Below, in pieces: positions 55,224-63,338 of a stretch of DNA of 64,000 bases. The position numbers and the translations under genes were made by a program. The DNA comes from CAVPNY01 sp963706905. Lineage in GTDB: Bacteria; Chloroflexota; Anaerolineae; Anaerolineales; UBA4823. Numbering within the stretch: position 1 is the stretch's first letter; each line of letters opens with the position of its first letter. The notes under the pieces are model-generated. The model was not told the origin of the DNA, did no database searches, and saw only the letters and a program-made list of their open reading frames with translations. Location: assembly GCA_963706905.1 (NCBI GenBank), contig CAVPNY010000011.1, positions 1 through 64,000 on the forward strand, given 5' to 3'.

Positions 55224-55763
55224 TTAAGTTATCGGTGTTCTGGGAATTATACTTAAGATAAAGAATATAACAACAATAATTGGTAGAAGCACAGTTGTGA
55301 TAATAGCAAGCCGTCTTCTCTTTTGAATGATGGGTTCATTTGCATTTATCGCTGCAACGTAGTTATCCAATTGCTGGCGTAGGATGTCTTTTTCATCAGT
55401 CCGCCAAATAAATCGTATGTAAAGTTGTTCATTGTCTGATGGAGTAGGTCCTTTTACTTTAACTGGGAATAAAGCGGTGATACAGGTTAAGATTAGGAGT
55501 AGATAGAAACCAACTGCTATCAAGATGAGCCAATTATATAAAACATAATAGGATTCACTAACATAAACATTGAATAGTTGTAGGGAGCCACCAAGCCCCA
55601 CTACTAGACTTGCAGTTGCAAATATTTGTTGGGTGGTACTTTTAAACGCATTAATACTTCTATATTGCTCTTCTAAACGATACTGCATTTCGGAAATTGC
55701 AATTTTGTAACCCAATATGTTATCAATTGGCAGGATCGTATTGGAAATTGTCGATCTATCCAT
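55224..55763 (-). CDS. Three-helix membrane protein (SLATT/Pycsar-effector-like layout)
   Basis: 179 residues, intact, ATG 55763. An N-terminal amphipathic region (EMQYRLEEQYRSINAFKSTT) is followed by membrane helices at about 48-66 (IFATASLVVGLGGSLQLF), 75-98 (YNWLILIAVGFYLLLILTCI) and 155-175 (LAIITTVLLPIIVVIFFILS), with a polar loop that includes FIWRTDEKDILRQQLDN. The plan resembles SLATT or two-plus-one-helix effector proteins that disrupt membranes in CBASS/Pycsar-like systems, but no definite family motif is seen. It borders the kinase/protease/caspase locus and could be a further effector. Confidence 0.55.
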   Translation of the reverse strand: MDRSTISNTILPIDNILGYKIAISEMQYRLEEQYRSINAFKSTTQQIFATASLVVGLGGSLQLFNVYVSESYYVLYNWLILIAVGFYLLLILTCITALFPVKVKGPTPSDNEQLYIRFIWRTDEKDILRQQLDNYVAAINANEPIIQKRRRLAIITTVLLPIIVVIFFILSIIPRTPIT

Positions 55764-55794
55764 AACAATGTTCTCCTATTAGGGAAATTTCGAT

Positions 55795-56001
55795 ATGCCA
55801 GATGAAAATAAAGAACCTCCTGCCTCTCCAACAACGGAAAATCCAAAACCACCGATGCCTAAACCTCCTGAGCCTGATCCGATGACCTTGCCGGATTCAT
55901 ACAAGGGGGACACAAAACCTGGATATACATCAGCAGATCAAGTTCAGAAAAAGCCAAGAGTAAAAAAAAGCCCTGAGCGAAAGAGTAAAAAAAAGCCCTG
56001 A
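55795..56001 (+). CDS. Small Pro/Lys-rich protein
   Basis: 68 residues from ATG 55795, divergent from the membrane protein. Strongly biased: PPASPTTENPKPPMPKPPEP, then a basic tail with two KKSPE-type and KSKKKP units. The 3' end contains an imperfect tandem repeat (AGTAAAAAAAAGCCCTGAGC-like, twice near 55960-56000). Probably disordered. No family recognised. Confidence 0.4.
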   Translation: MPDENKEPPASPTTENPKPPMPKPPEPDPMTLPDSYKGDTKPGYTSADQVQKKPRVKKSPERKSKKKP

Positions 56002-56239
56002 GCGAAAAGGGTTGTAGATATCATAGCTAGAGAAGCAAAAAGTGCAGGAACCGACTTACCCACAAGGTTATTTTTTACGCACTTTTTATTAAATCCCAAA
56101 TCGTCGTATTCGTATTTTCACTGCCAAACCGTTAAGTTCTCTTATAAATGAAATTGTAGCTTTCCTTAAACTCTCTACATATTTTGAGTTGTTTTACAGA
56201 CGCGTTGTTCAAATTTCATTCGAACAGAATAACCACCTC

Positions 56240-57833
56240 TTAAAGTCCGGGGAGACAAAGCTGGGGAATATCTATAAAGGTTTTTGTTGATCTTGGTCTT
56301 AATTTTCGTAGAAGGATTGGCTTATTTGTAGTGATTGGGTAGAGATTAGAGTCCACTTGTTTCATTAATTCCAACGATATCTTTTCGGGCAAAACCTTAT
56401 CAATTCCATTCAAACGATGGATAACAAATGAATTCCTATACATCATATATGCTATGTCATAGCACTTGTTTAGAAGAGTAAGCCCATCATCGTTAATGAG
56501 GCTATTAGAGCCCTCGGATGGCCTTAAGTTATCAAGTTCTTGTGCCAATGCCGATACAGCTGTTCCAGGGTAACTCTTCTCCCTCTTCAATGACTCTTGG
56601 GGTGATATATTCAGTAGAAATACAATATCCTCAAGACGTGTTAGATTCTTTACTCTTAAACTCGCAGCATGGGTTGTGAGCTCTTTTTTTGTTAAGTAGC
56701 CTTGGCTGTGATAGAGGTGTAAAAATGCTAAGTTATCAAAAAGAGCCCTATTGATAATAAAGACATCATACCCATGTGGGTTATATTCTATTTCGACCAG
56801 GTTAATGAGAGTACTTCCTAACATAAAATAGGGCCTGTATTTAGGATTATTATTGACTCGAAAAGTTCTATACCCCTCTTCTATCACTTTGACTTTATAT
56901 CCACGAATATCGCGAAGATACTCGGAAATTATCTCAATCTGTGTATCCTTTCCACTATTGGGTGTACCGGCAAACTCGATGACAAAGGGTCGCCGAAGTA
57001 CCTCAATTGGAGAATTGCCTCTGGCAGCATCCACTAATCCCATCTGTGCTAGTCGATGTCGGATTACACGCACAACTTCAGGGGATTTGGCCTCAGGGTA
57101 AAAAGGAGCAATTTGGCTAAAGACCATTTGCTTGGGAGCAAGATGTTTCTTTGAGACTTTTCGTTTAATAACGACGGTTTGTTTTTTACCTGAAGATACT
57201 TGTAGTAAGTGATTTTTCAGGGCATCGAACGAAGCCATATCAATTCTTATTGGCTTTTCCCTCCACTCGAAGGTAACGCTTAAGTGTTCGATGCGAATAA
57301 GCATTGCGGTCAGCGATACCTTAAATTTTTCTGCCAGTTCCTCAATCGTAATAGCATCTACAAATGAGTATTTTCTGACTTCTGAAAGAAGTAGGTCACG
57401 AGGCATCAGAAGGGATTTGCGAAATTGTTAGCAGCGGTCTCACGAAGTTGCGCTTTTCTATCCAGATCTTTGTGTTTTTTTAATCCATAAAGAATAGCTA
57501 TGGAAGGATCATGTTCGTCTATATCGGGGAGCACATAATGTCCTATTTCATGTGCAATCGTGAACCGGTTTCTGTATCTAGTGGAGCCTTTCCCCAAATT
57601 GTTCATTAATCAGAATTATACGATCATTTCTCAAAAGGCCCCCTTCAACACCGTTTAGTGGCTTACTTAGATTACCAGGTTCACAGTGTAATCCAAGGAA
57701 TTTCTCAGCAATGGTTTTTACAGGAACAGGAGTTCCCAATTGCGGTATCAAACTGTTCTTGGTACTGGGTTAGTAGGTTTTCGGCTTGTTCGTCGATTAG
57801 TCTGGATTGTGTGAGTTTAATCTGTCCGTACAT
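56240..57833 (-). CDS. ImmA/IrrE (M78) metallopeptidase fused to a thymidylate-kinase-like P-loop domain, three frame changes
   Basis: ATG 57833 follows GGAGAGGAAAA. Residues 1-32 (MYGQIKLTQSRLIDEQAENL) lead, after a change near 57735, into VKTIAEKFLGLHCEPGNLSK and LNGVEGGLLRNDRIILINEQ; after one near 57595 comes NRFTIAHEIGHYVLPDIDE, the zinc motif HEIGH, with the third ligand in RETAANNFA. A change near 57410 joins this to MPRDLLLSEVRK and a winged helix (TIEELAEKFKVSLTAMLIRI). The rest (56240-57050) is a P-loop kinase: FVIEFAGTPNSGKDTQIEII, with VKVIEEGYRTFRV and FIINRALFDNLAFLHLYHSQ (DR-like catalytic region). About 530 residues. M78 enzymes cut repressors; dTMP-kinase-like domains bind nucleotides. 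The fusion itself is unusual and lies across from an XRE repressor gene. Confidence 0.75.
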
Positions 57834-58058
57834 TTTTCCTCTCCATGAATTAACATCTGGGCGAAGGGGATTGGTGAAGTTATCGAATAAATAGGACAAG
57901 GATACTTAGCAGATAGCCCGAAATTGTATAGGAACAAACCTCCAGGCATAGAATCTTTTTAAAAGGTGATGGGATTTATCATGTTTCGGTTTTCATGCAT
58001 ATTTAGAAAGATAAGAGGTCACATCTATTCTCTTTGTGAATGTAAGTTTATTATCTGG

Positions 58059-58782
58059 TTAAAAGGAAATCGCCTCAATGCGCGCCAGCAAAGCAGTTCG
58101 GTCTTTTGAATTATTTACTATATCCATGCTAGTTGTATCCAATACAAGGACATTAGTCTTTTCGTATTTAGAAAAAAAAGCGTCATACGCCTTACTTACT
58201 TTTTCTATATACATTCGATCCATGCCTCTCTCAAATGGTCGTGCGCGAATTGCGATTCGGTGCATGAGGGTGTCTAAGTCTGCCTTGAGAAGAATGATAA
58301 GGTTAGGCTTGAGTACATGTTTCTCGAGCTCGCTATAAAACCCCTGGTAAACTTTAAATTCATTTTTGTTTAGGTTTATACCCGCGAAGATTTTATCTTT
58401 GGGAAAAATATAGTCGCACACCAAGGGCCTATTCCTTGGCTGTATATCCCGAAGTTGAAAGTATCGGCTGAATATGAAAAACAACTGGGTATGAAAAGCG
58501 TAATGCTCACGGTTGACATAAAAATTGGCGAGAAATGGGTTCTCTTTAAACTCCTCAAGTAGAATATCGGCTTTCCACCTCTCCTGTAGAATCCGAAGCC
58601 AACGTCGTTTTCCCTACCCCAATAGGGCCCTCAATACCAACAAAAACTTCGGCCTTAGAGATTGAACTCAGGATTGGATGTTCTCCAATCAATTCCTGGC
58701 TCTCATTTTTTGCCCATTTAGGAAGGTCAACTCTATTCATCAGATTCTCAAAATATGGGCTACTTCCTTGGTTGAGCACCAT
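58059..58782 (-). CDS. Deoxynucleoside kinase (dAK/dGK type), two frame changes
   Basis: After an N-terminal tail of about 45 residues, VFVGIEGPIGVGKTTLASDS is the P-loop of the deoxynucleoside kinase family. Frame changes near 58590 and 58470 surround the expected ENPFLANFYVNREHYAFHTQ block. The main part is then intact: FFIFSRYFQLRDIQPRNRPL, VCDYIFPKDKIFAGINL (catalytic Asp), HVLKPNLIILLKADLDTLMH, RARPFERGMDRMYIEKVSKA (lid Arg residues) and TNVLVLDTTSMDIV. About 240 residues. Phosphorylates deoxynucleosides to dNMPs using ATP. Placed next to a protease-kinase fusion, it may supply or monitor the nucleotide signal of this locus and not only salvage. Confidence 0.8.
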
Positions 58783-58834
58783 AGCTGGTTTATTCTTCTC
58801 CGAACCTCGTCATATTTGATACTCGACCTGAAGG

Positions 58835-59047
58835 TTAGCTAGGGCTAAGCCTTATGAATTCTTTATTCAAGTTAATGAGGTGATCATATCGCTCTCGCCA
58901 GGCTACGAGAAGATAGTCAATAAAAGTTTGGGAAACGTCCTCAGCTTGGGCATCTTCCAATGCCCTTCCAATGCAAAGCATATCGTCGAAGGTTTTTCGG
59001 TGATGAGTGATAAAATCTAGATATTGGGAAGTTAATTCAGTAACCAT
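58835..59047 (-). CDS. Small helical protein of 70 residues
   Basis: Intact, ATG 59047. MVTELTSQYLDFITHHRKTF, LCIGRALEDAQAEDVSQTFI and DYLLVAWRERYDHLINLNKE are three amphipathic helices. No recognised family. It starts a minus-strand run with the deoxynucleoside kinase and the protease-kinase fusion and is divergent from the XRE regulator, so it may be an adaptor or an inhibitor of the locus. Confidence 0.55.
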   Translation of the reverse strand: MVTELTSQYLDFITHHRKTFDDMLCIGRALEDAQAEDVSQTFIDYLLVAWRERYDHLINLNKEFIRLSPS

Positions 59048-59202
59048 TTTTTACTCCATTTAATTGCTATTCTTTGTTATGTCATGTTGAAAACCTATTG
59101 AACGAAACGGTTATTGATATTACGTAGATTAGCAAATAAATCTGTTAATGTCTGAAGAACTAACTTGAGCGGAGATTCAAGTACTCAAGTGTCAATGTGT
59201 AA

Positions 59203-59238
59203 ATATTTAGCTATTTGGAGATGGTCAAGGCTAAATAT
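59203..59238. promoter_or_regulatory. Candidate operator between the divergent genes
   Basis: ATATTTAGC (59203-59211) and GCTAAATAT (59230-59238) are exact reverse complements across an 18-nt spacer. A second pair, ACTTGAG (59163-59169) with CTCAAGT (59184-59190), lies just upstream. Both are within the 220-nt gap between the 70-residue gene and the XRE gene, where a repressor of both arms would bind. Confidence 0.45.
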
Positions 59239-59270
59239 CCTCAATAAATAAGCGTGGCAAGGAGGAGCTC

Positions 59271-59537
59271 ATGAAAACCCCTAATCGAGATCAGTTTGGC
59301 AGCACGCTTAGAGATTGCCGAGTACAAGCTGGATTAACCCAAGAACAACTAGCGTTGGAGGTTGGTTTGGAAAGCGGATCGATGATAAGTCGTTATGAAA
59401 AGGGAAAGAATCTACCATTTCGAAATGGGCTTGAGCAGATTATTCGTGTTCTTCGAGATAAAGGAATTTCAGAAGAAAGCCTTGATGAATTGAATCAATA
59501 CAGTGGTCATGCAGAAGTCAGAGATCACTCACCCTAA
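59271..59537 (+). CDS. XRE-family HTH regulator (ImmR-like size)
   Basis: 88 residues, intact, with an excellent ribosome site (CAAGGAGGAGCTC) before ATG 59271. HTH_3 text: FGSTLRDCRVQAGLTQEQLA, LEVGLESGSMISRYEKGKNL, then GLEQIIRVLRDKGISEESLD. The gene ends 29 nt inside the TPR-caspase gene, so both are on one transcript and possibly coupled; if a frame error lies near 59530 it could even be the N-terminal domain of the caspase protein. Its layout opposite an M78 peptidase parallels the ImmR repressor/ImmA protease pairs of mobile elements, where the protease cleaves the repressor after stress. Confidence 0.85.
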   Translation: MKTPNRDQFGSTLRDCRVQAGLTQEQLALEVGLESGSMISRYEKGKNLPFRNGLEQIIRVLRDKGISEESLDELNQYSGHAEVRDHSP

Positions 59538-61877
59538 ATTAGCTTCGTTTGCTAATTTGCTAGACAATCACAGACTTGATCCGCAAGATAGGCACTTTTT
59601 TGAAGAGAGTCTAAATGACCTTCTGGATTATTTGCAGAAGTATCTCAATGCTTATTTGGACCTTTGAATCTCCTTCATTTTCTGATGCAATTCCAGCTTA
59701 TGAAAAGTTGTTAGTTATTGCTAACCCAGATTTGGCTGAGAAATGGCCTAATTTACTTCGCTTCCGCCTGCGTGTACTACTTAGGCTTGCTAGAGCAAAA
59801 CGCCTTGCTGGGGAGATAACTGATGCAATTGGATTTCTAAATGAAGCTGAGTTACTGGCTAGAGAGCATGGAGAAAAGGAAAGGCATTTATTGGCCAATG
59901 TGTATATGGAAAGAGGAAACAATTATAGACGACTAAGTAGGTGGGACAAGTCCCGAAGTGAGTTTAATAGTTGCTACCGGGTTTTCAAAGAGATTGAAAT
60001 TGCTACTGGAGAGAAACAGGCAAAATTTTACGCCGTGATCGAGCGAAAATTGGCCGGTACGCATCTTTTTGAAGGCCAAGCGTTGAGTGCTCTGGAAAAT
60101 TGTGAGCGCAGCCTTTATCATTGCAGGGAGATTAAGGATAAAAAAGAAGAATACAAAGGGCTACAGCACCAAGCGTGGGCATTTGCGATGTTAGGCCGTT
60201 GGGATGAGGCGCTTGAAACACATAAATATATAGTGGGAACAATCAGTAAACATCCAACGGACCCATTTATGGCAGTAAAAAGTAAAAGATATTTAGGAGA
60301 AATTTATAGAACTTGTGGTGTACTTAGAAGGGCTAAGGAGATATTCGACGAAGCTGAGAATGATCTTCGGATACTCTATAGAGGGCAAATTAGGAGAGAT
60401 CTGCTTGTCTATGGAATGATCCTGCTTGGTCAAGGCACGGTCTATAGAGCGCTCCAAACCGAGTCGAAACAAGCTGAAAAAAAACTGAGAGAAAGCTTAG
60501 ACATACATTTTTAATATTGAAGTCAAAATTCCATGAGGGTCTTACTCGTAGTGAACTTGGGAGATTGGCGTCACAAGATAACGATTTTCAACAAGCTCAA
60601 CGAGAATTCAACAAAGCCAAGGATATATTTGAAGGACTTGGCAATGACTACTACGTCACATCACAGCACTTCAATATGGCTGAACTAAAGTACCGCCAAA
60701 GGAATTTGCAGAAGCACGAGCACAAACGATCAATGCAATTGTTCAAGCAGTAAAATACGGTTTTTCCGTTCACAATGTAAGAGCATTATTGTTGCTAGCA
60801 AAAATAAACCTTGCTGAGCCAGACGAGGATCAGCCATTTAAGCTTTATCTAGACGCTTTCAAAATAGCCCGTGAGCTTAATCAATATCTTTTGTATGAGG
60901 TTCTATGTAAGGTGGTTGGTCAACCACAAGTACTTGAGCATGAAGATGCTGTACAAGCAGATTTACTAAGATTGTGTAAGGAGATCACCAACGATCGGAA
61001 TGATTCTTCAGAAGCTCATATTTCCTCAGCGTCCAGTCAACAGGAATGGCTGAGAGTAATAACCGAATATCGGGTAGAGTTAGAAAAATCGCTACACTTT
61101 CCACCAGTTTCTCAAGGTCAGAGTCATGCCTTGATTATTGGCGTTGGTAATTACAAATATATGCAGACTCTCTCAAGACCACCTGTTGACGCTCGAGACC
61201 TTTATGGATTGTTGAGCCAAAATGGCTACCTCACTTCTAACCTTACTTTGTTGGTAAATGATGAGGCAACCAAGGAGACTATCAATAACGCGTTGGATGA
61301 TTTGGCCCGTAATGTTTCTAATCATGATACTGTTGTACTTTTCTTCTCTGGCCATGGGTTTTCGCGCCCTGGGGGCTTTGAGCCCGGCGAATATCTATGC
61401 CCCGCCACAGCAGATTGGAATCACTTACGAATGACGGCTATTTCCAATGAGGAGCTTACCACTGCCCTGAAAGCTATCACAGCTCGCCAAGTAGTCGTTT
61501 TTCTTGACGCGTGTCACTCAGGTGGAGTTGGTGAGCCAAAAGATCCATCTTTGGTTATTGAACGTGGTCTCTCTGAGAACACATATAAACAATTAACTGA
61601 TGTTGGAGAAGGACGAGTAGTAATCGCTTCATGCGGTCCAAACGAGGTATCCTGGGAGCTACAAGGCATGCGCAATGGTTTGTTTACCCATTACTTATTG
61701 GAGGGACTTGGGGGAGCTGCCGTTAGTGATGATGGGGCTGTACGGGTTTTAGATCTGTATAACTATATTTGTCGTGAGGTGCCAAAACGAGCACCAACTT
61801 CACAAAATCCCTTAATAAAAGCCAGCGCAAATCTCAATTTTCCTATAATCTTCCCCAAGCCCTCTTCTAACGCATAA
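59509..61877 (+). CDS. TPR-caspase (peptidase C14) fusion protein, three frame changes
   Basis: From ATG 59509: HPKLASFANLLDNHRLDPQD, then, after changes near 59665, 60515 and 60715, a long array of TPR-like helices: LRVLLRLARAKRLAGEITDA, NVYMERGNNYRRLSRWDKSR, YKGLQHQAWAFAMLGRWDEA, SKRYLGEIYRTCGVLRRAKE, GRLASQDNDFQQAQREFNKA. The C-terminal domain from about 61110 is a caspase: SHALIIGVGNYKYMQTLSRP, the catalytic His in TVVLFFSGHGFSRPGG and the catalytic Cys in VVVFLDACHSGGVGEPKD, then VVIASCGPNEVSWELQGMRN and GLFTHYLLEGLGG. About 785 residues. TPR-caspases execute proteolysis in bacterial defence and cell-death systems (as in Craspase or gasdermin-protease sets); no gasdermin gene is visible here. 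Confidence 0.8.
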
Positions 61878-61928
61878 TTGAGATTAATCATTTCGAAAAG
61901 CCTTCTTTTATATGCCACGAATACACCT

Positions 61929-62132
61929 TTACGATGAAAAGTTTTCATCTGAAAAATCCACAGTCTTCGGTATTTTCAAGTGAAAAATGTAAGACGCCTG
62001 TCCACCACCCAACTTTGCATAAGTTCTCAATATTTCCTCTTGCTCCTCACTACTAAATTGATCCAAGAAATATTTCGCTTCCTTTTCCTTTGTATATACT
62101 CGATTTAATTGTTTGTTCTCTTTTGATCTCAA
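61929..62132 (-). CDS. Small hypothetical protein of 67 residues
   Basis: Intact, from ATG 62132. KEAKYFLDQFSSEEQEEILR is a charged helix, followed by a short beta segment (GQASYIFHLKIPKTVDF). Unrecognised. It converges on the caspase gene. Possible downstream product of the phage-like genes on the same strand. Confidence 0.45.
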   Translation of the reverse strand: MRSKENKQLNRVYTKEKEAKYFLDQFSSEEQEEILRTYAKLGGGQASYIFHLKIPKTVDFSDENFSS

Positions 62133-62258
62133 AATACTTATTCACCTCCTACCGCAAAGTTTATAGTGATTTTAGAGTTGGACAGGAGTATAAAATAGCA
62201 TATTAAAATAATCATTGTCAAGGAACGTTTAGAAGAGGAGTGCAGTTAGCATCTTTGT

Positions 62259-62510
62259 CAATAGAGCAAAAGTTCGGCTTTTTGAAAGGTGAAGGTGGAT
62301 GTTTTTTGCTCATAAGTCTTTGTCTTTGAACGATAGCTCTCTAAACTTTGACAGCACCGGCATAAGGGTTTTCGGAAAAACCGCATACTGTAACTCAATT
62401 GCGCATTCGTGATTTCTTGTTTGCATAAATCACAGTCAAACCCCCGACCAGCCAGAGTGTTTGGCCCATTTTGAGTTTATCGGCATTGAGAATTTGGTTT
62501 TTTCTCCCAT
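62259..62510 (-). CDS. Small zinc-ribbon protein, one frameshift in a G run
   Basis: ATG 62510 gives MGEKTKFSMPINSKWAKHSG. The frame breaks at the five-G run (62441-62445); removing one G gives GWSGFDCDLCKQEITNAQLS and FFRKPLCRCCQSLESYRS, so two Cys pairs form a zinc ribbon, as in small proteins that follow recombination-type genes of phages. About 83 residues, ending at TGA 62259. The gene lies 60 nt after the phage-type gene at 62573 on the same strand. Confidence 0.5.
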
Positions 62511-62572
62511 ATTGTTATTAAGCCTTCCTTTGTGGCCTGGTAGCCTTTCGACCACCAGGCCACTTGCAAGGC

Positions 62573-63101
62573 TCAGCCCTTGCCTGTCGTTTTCTCCACC
62601 GGAGAGTCGGCTATCCTTTCGCCTTCGTCAAACTCAGGCGCTTGCAGGGTTCCGTATCCGCACATAGCCAGTGCTCTGCCAATTGCTCCCGTCTCGGCTT
62701 TCTCTATGTAGTCGGGAAAACCGATTTCGGTTTCTTTCTTATGGGCAGTCGCAATTACTCGTTCCTGCGCGTCCTTGATGACCGCCTTCATCACCACTGC
62801 TTTCTCAGCAGTCTGGACTGACTCGGTAAGAATGCTCCAGTCCGGGTGTTCTCTTCTAAACCAGGCAATCCGGGCAGCTACCGGCAGATAGTCCGCTTCG
62901 GTCTTCTCCCACTTCACCTGGCCGCCCGGGCAATTGCACCTTTTTGGTTTTGGGAAGCTTGAGCATATACAAGTTTGGATTGAATATGTTATGCTGTAGG
63001 TGGTTCCCTGAGTCGGCCCTTACGGGTCGGCTCTTTTCGTTCACCCGCACTCCCCCGTTGCTTGTCCCGTTGGTTACTTGTGTTTGTAGATTTAGCTCCA
63101 T
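62573..63101 (-). CDS. Phage-type recombination/ssDNA-binding-like protein, one frameshift
   Basis: ATG 63101 has a very strong ribosome site (AAAGGAGGTGAGAAAAA). The N-terminal part (MELNLQTQVTNGTSNGG ... NLYMLKLPKTKK) joins after a change near 62935 to KWEKTEADYLPVAARIAWFR, WSILTESVQTAEKAVVMKAV, KKETEIGFPDYIEKAETGAI and GRALAMCGYGTLQAPEFDEG. The last block is typical of prophage proteins near ssDNA-annealing recombinases (Sak-type neighbourhood), which bind ssDNA or assist annealing. About 175 residues. It is the most phage-like gene in the window and is preceded by a structured leader (63173-63266). Confidence 0.6.
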
Positions 63102-63172
63102 TTTTTCTCACCTCCTTTCCCGATTTCCTTTTTTTTTTTGAAGGAAACCTTTCCTTCTTACCTGTACTAAAT

Positions 63173-63266
63173 GCGCAACCGCCGAAGCAGTGTCAGGGGC
63201 AAGCGAAGCGCAGTCCCGCGCAAGCGGGATTGAAAACCCTTGACACGATAGGCGAGGCGGTTGTGC
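63173..63266. ncRNA. Nested three-stem structured leader or RNA
   Basis: Three co-linear stems: GCGCAACCGCC (63173-63183) with GGCGGTTGTGC (63256-63266), 11 bp with one wobble on the plus strand; GTGTCA (63190-63195) with TGACAC (63241-63246); CCCGC (63215-63219) with GCGGG (63224-63228) around a 4-nt loop. It begins 72 nt before the start of the minus-strand gene at 63101. Such nesting is unlikely by chance in non-coding DNA; a cis-regulatory leader or an origin hairpin are both possible. Confidence 0.45.
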
Positions 63267-63338
63267 TATCGGGATTGACACCCGGTCTTATCAATTGTGG
63301 AGGTTGGATTCAAAAGGGGAAATATAATAGAGTTTCTA

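Noticed and set aside
63131..63160. Rho-independent terminator at the GAAGGAAA/TTTCCTTC hairpin
   Set aside because: The T run lies on the wrong side of the hairpin for both strands, so it does not make a standard terminator.
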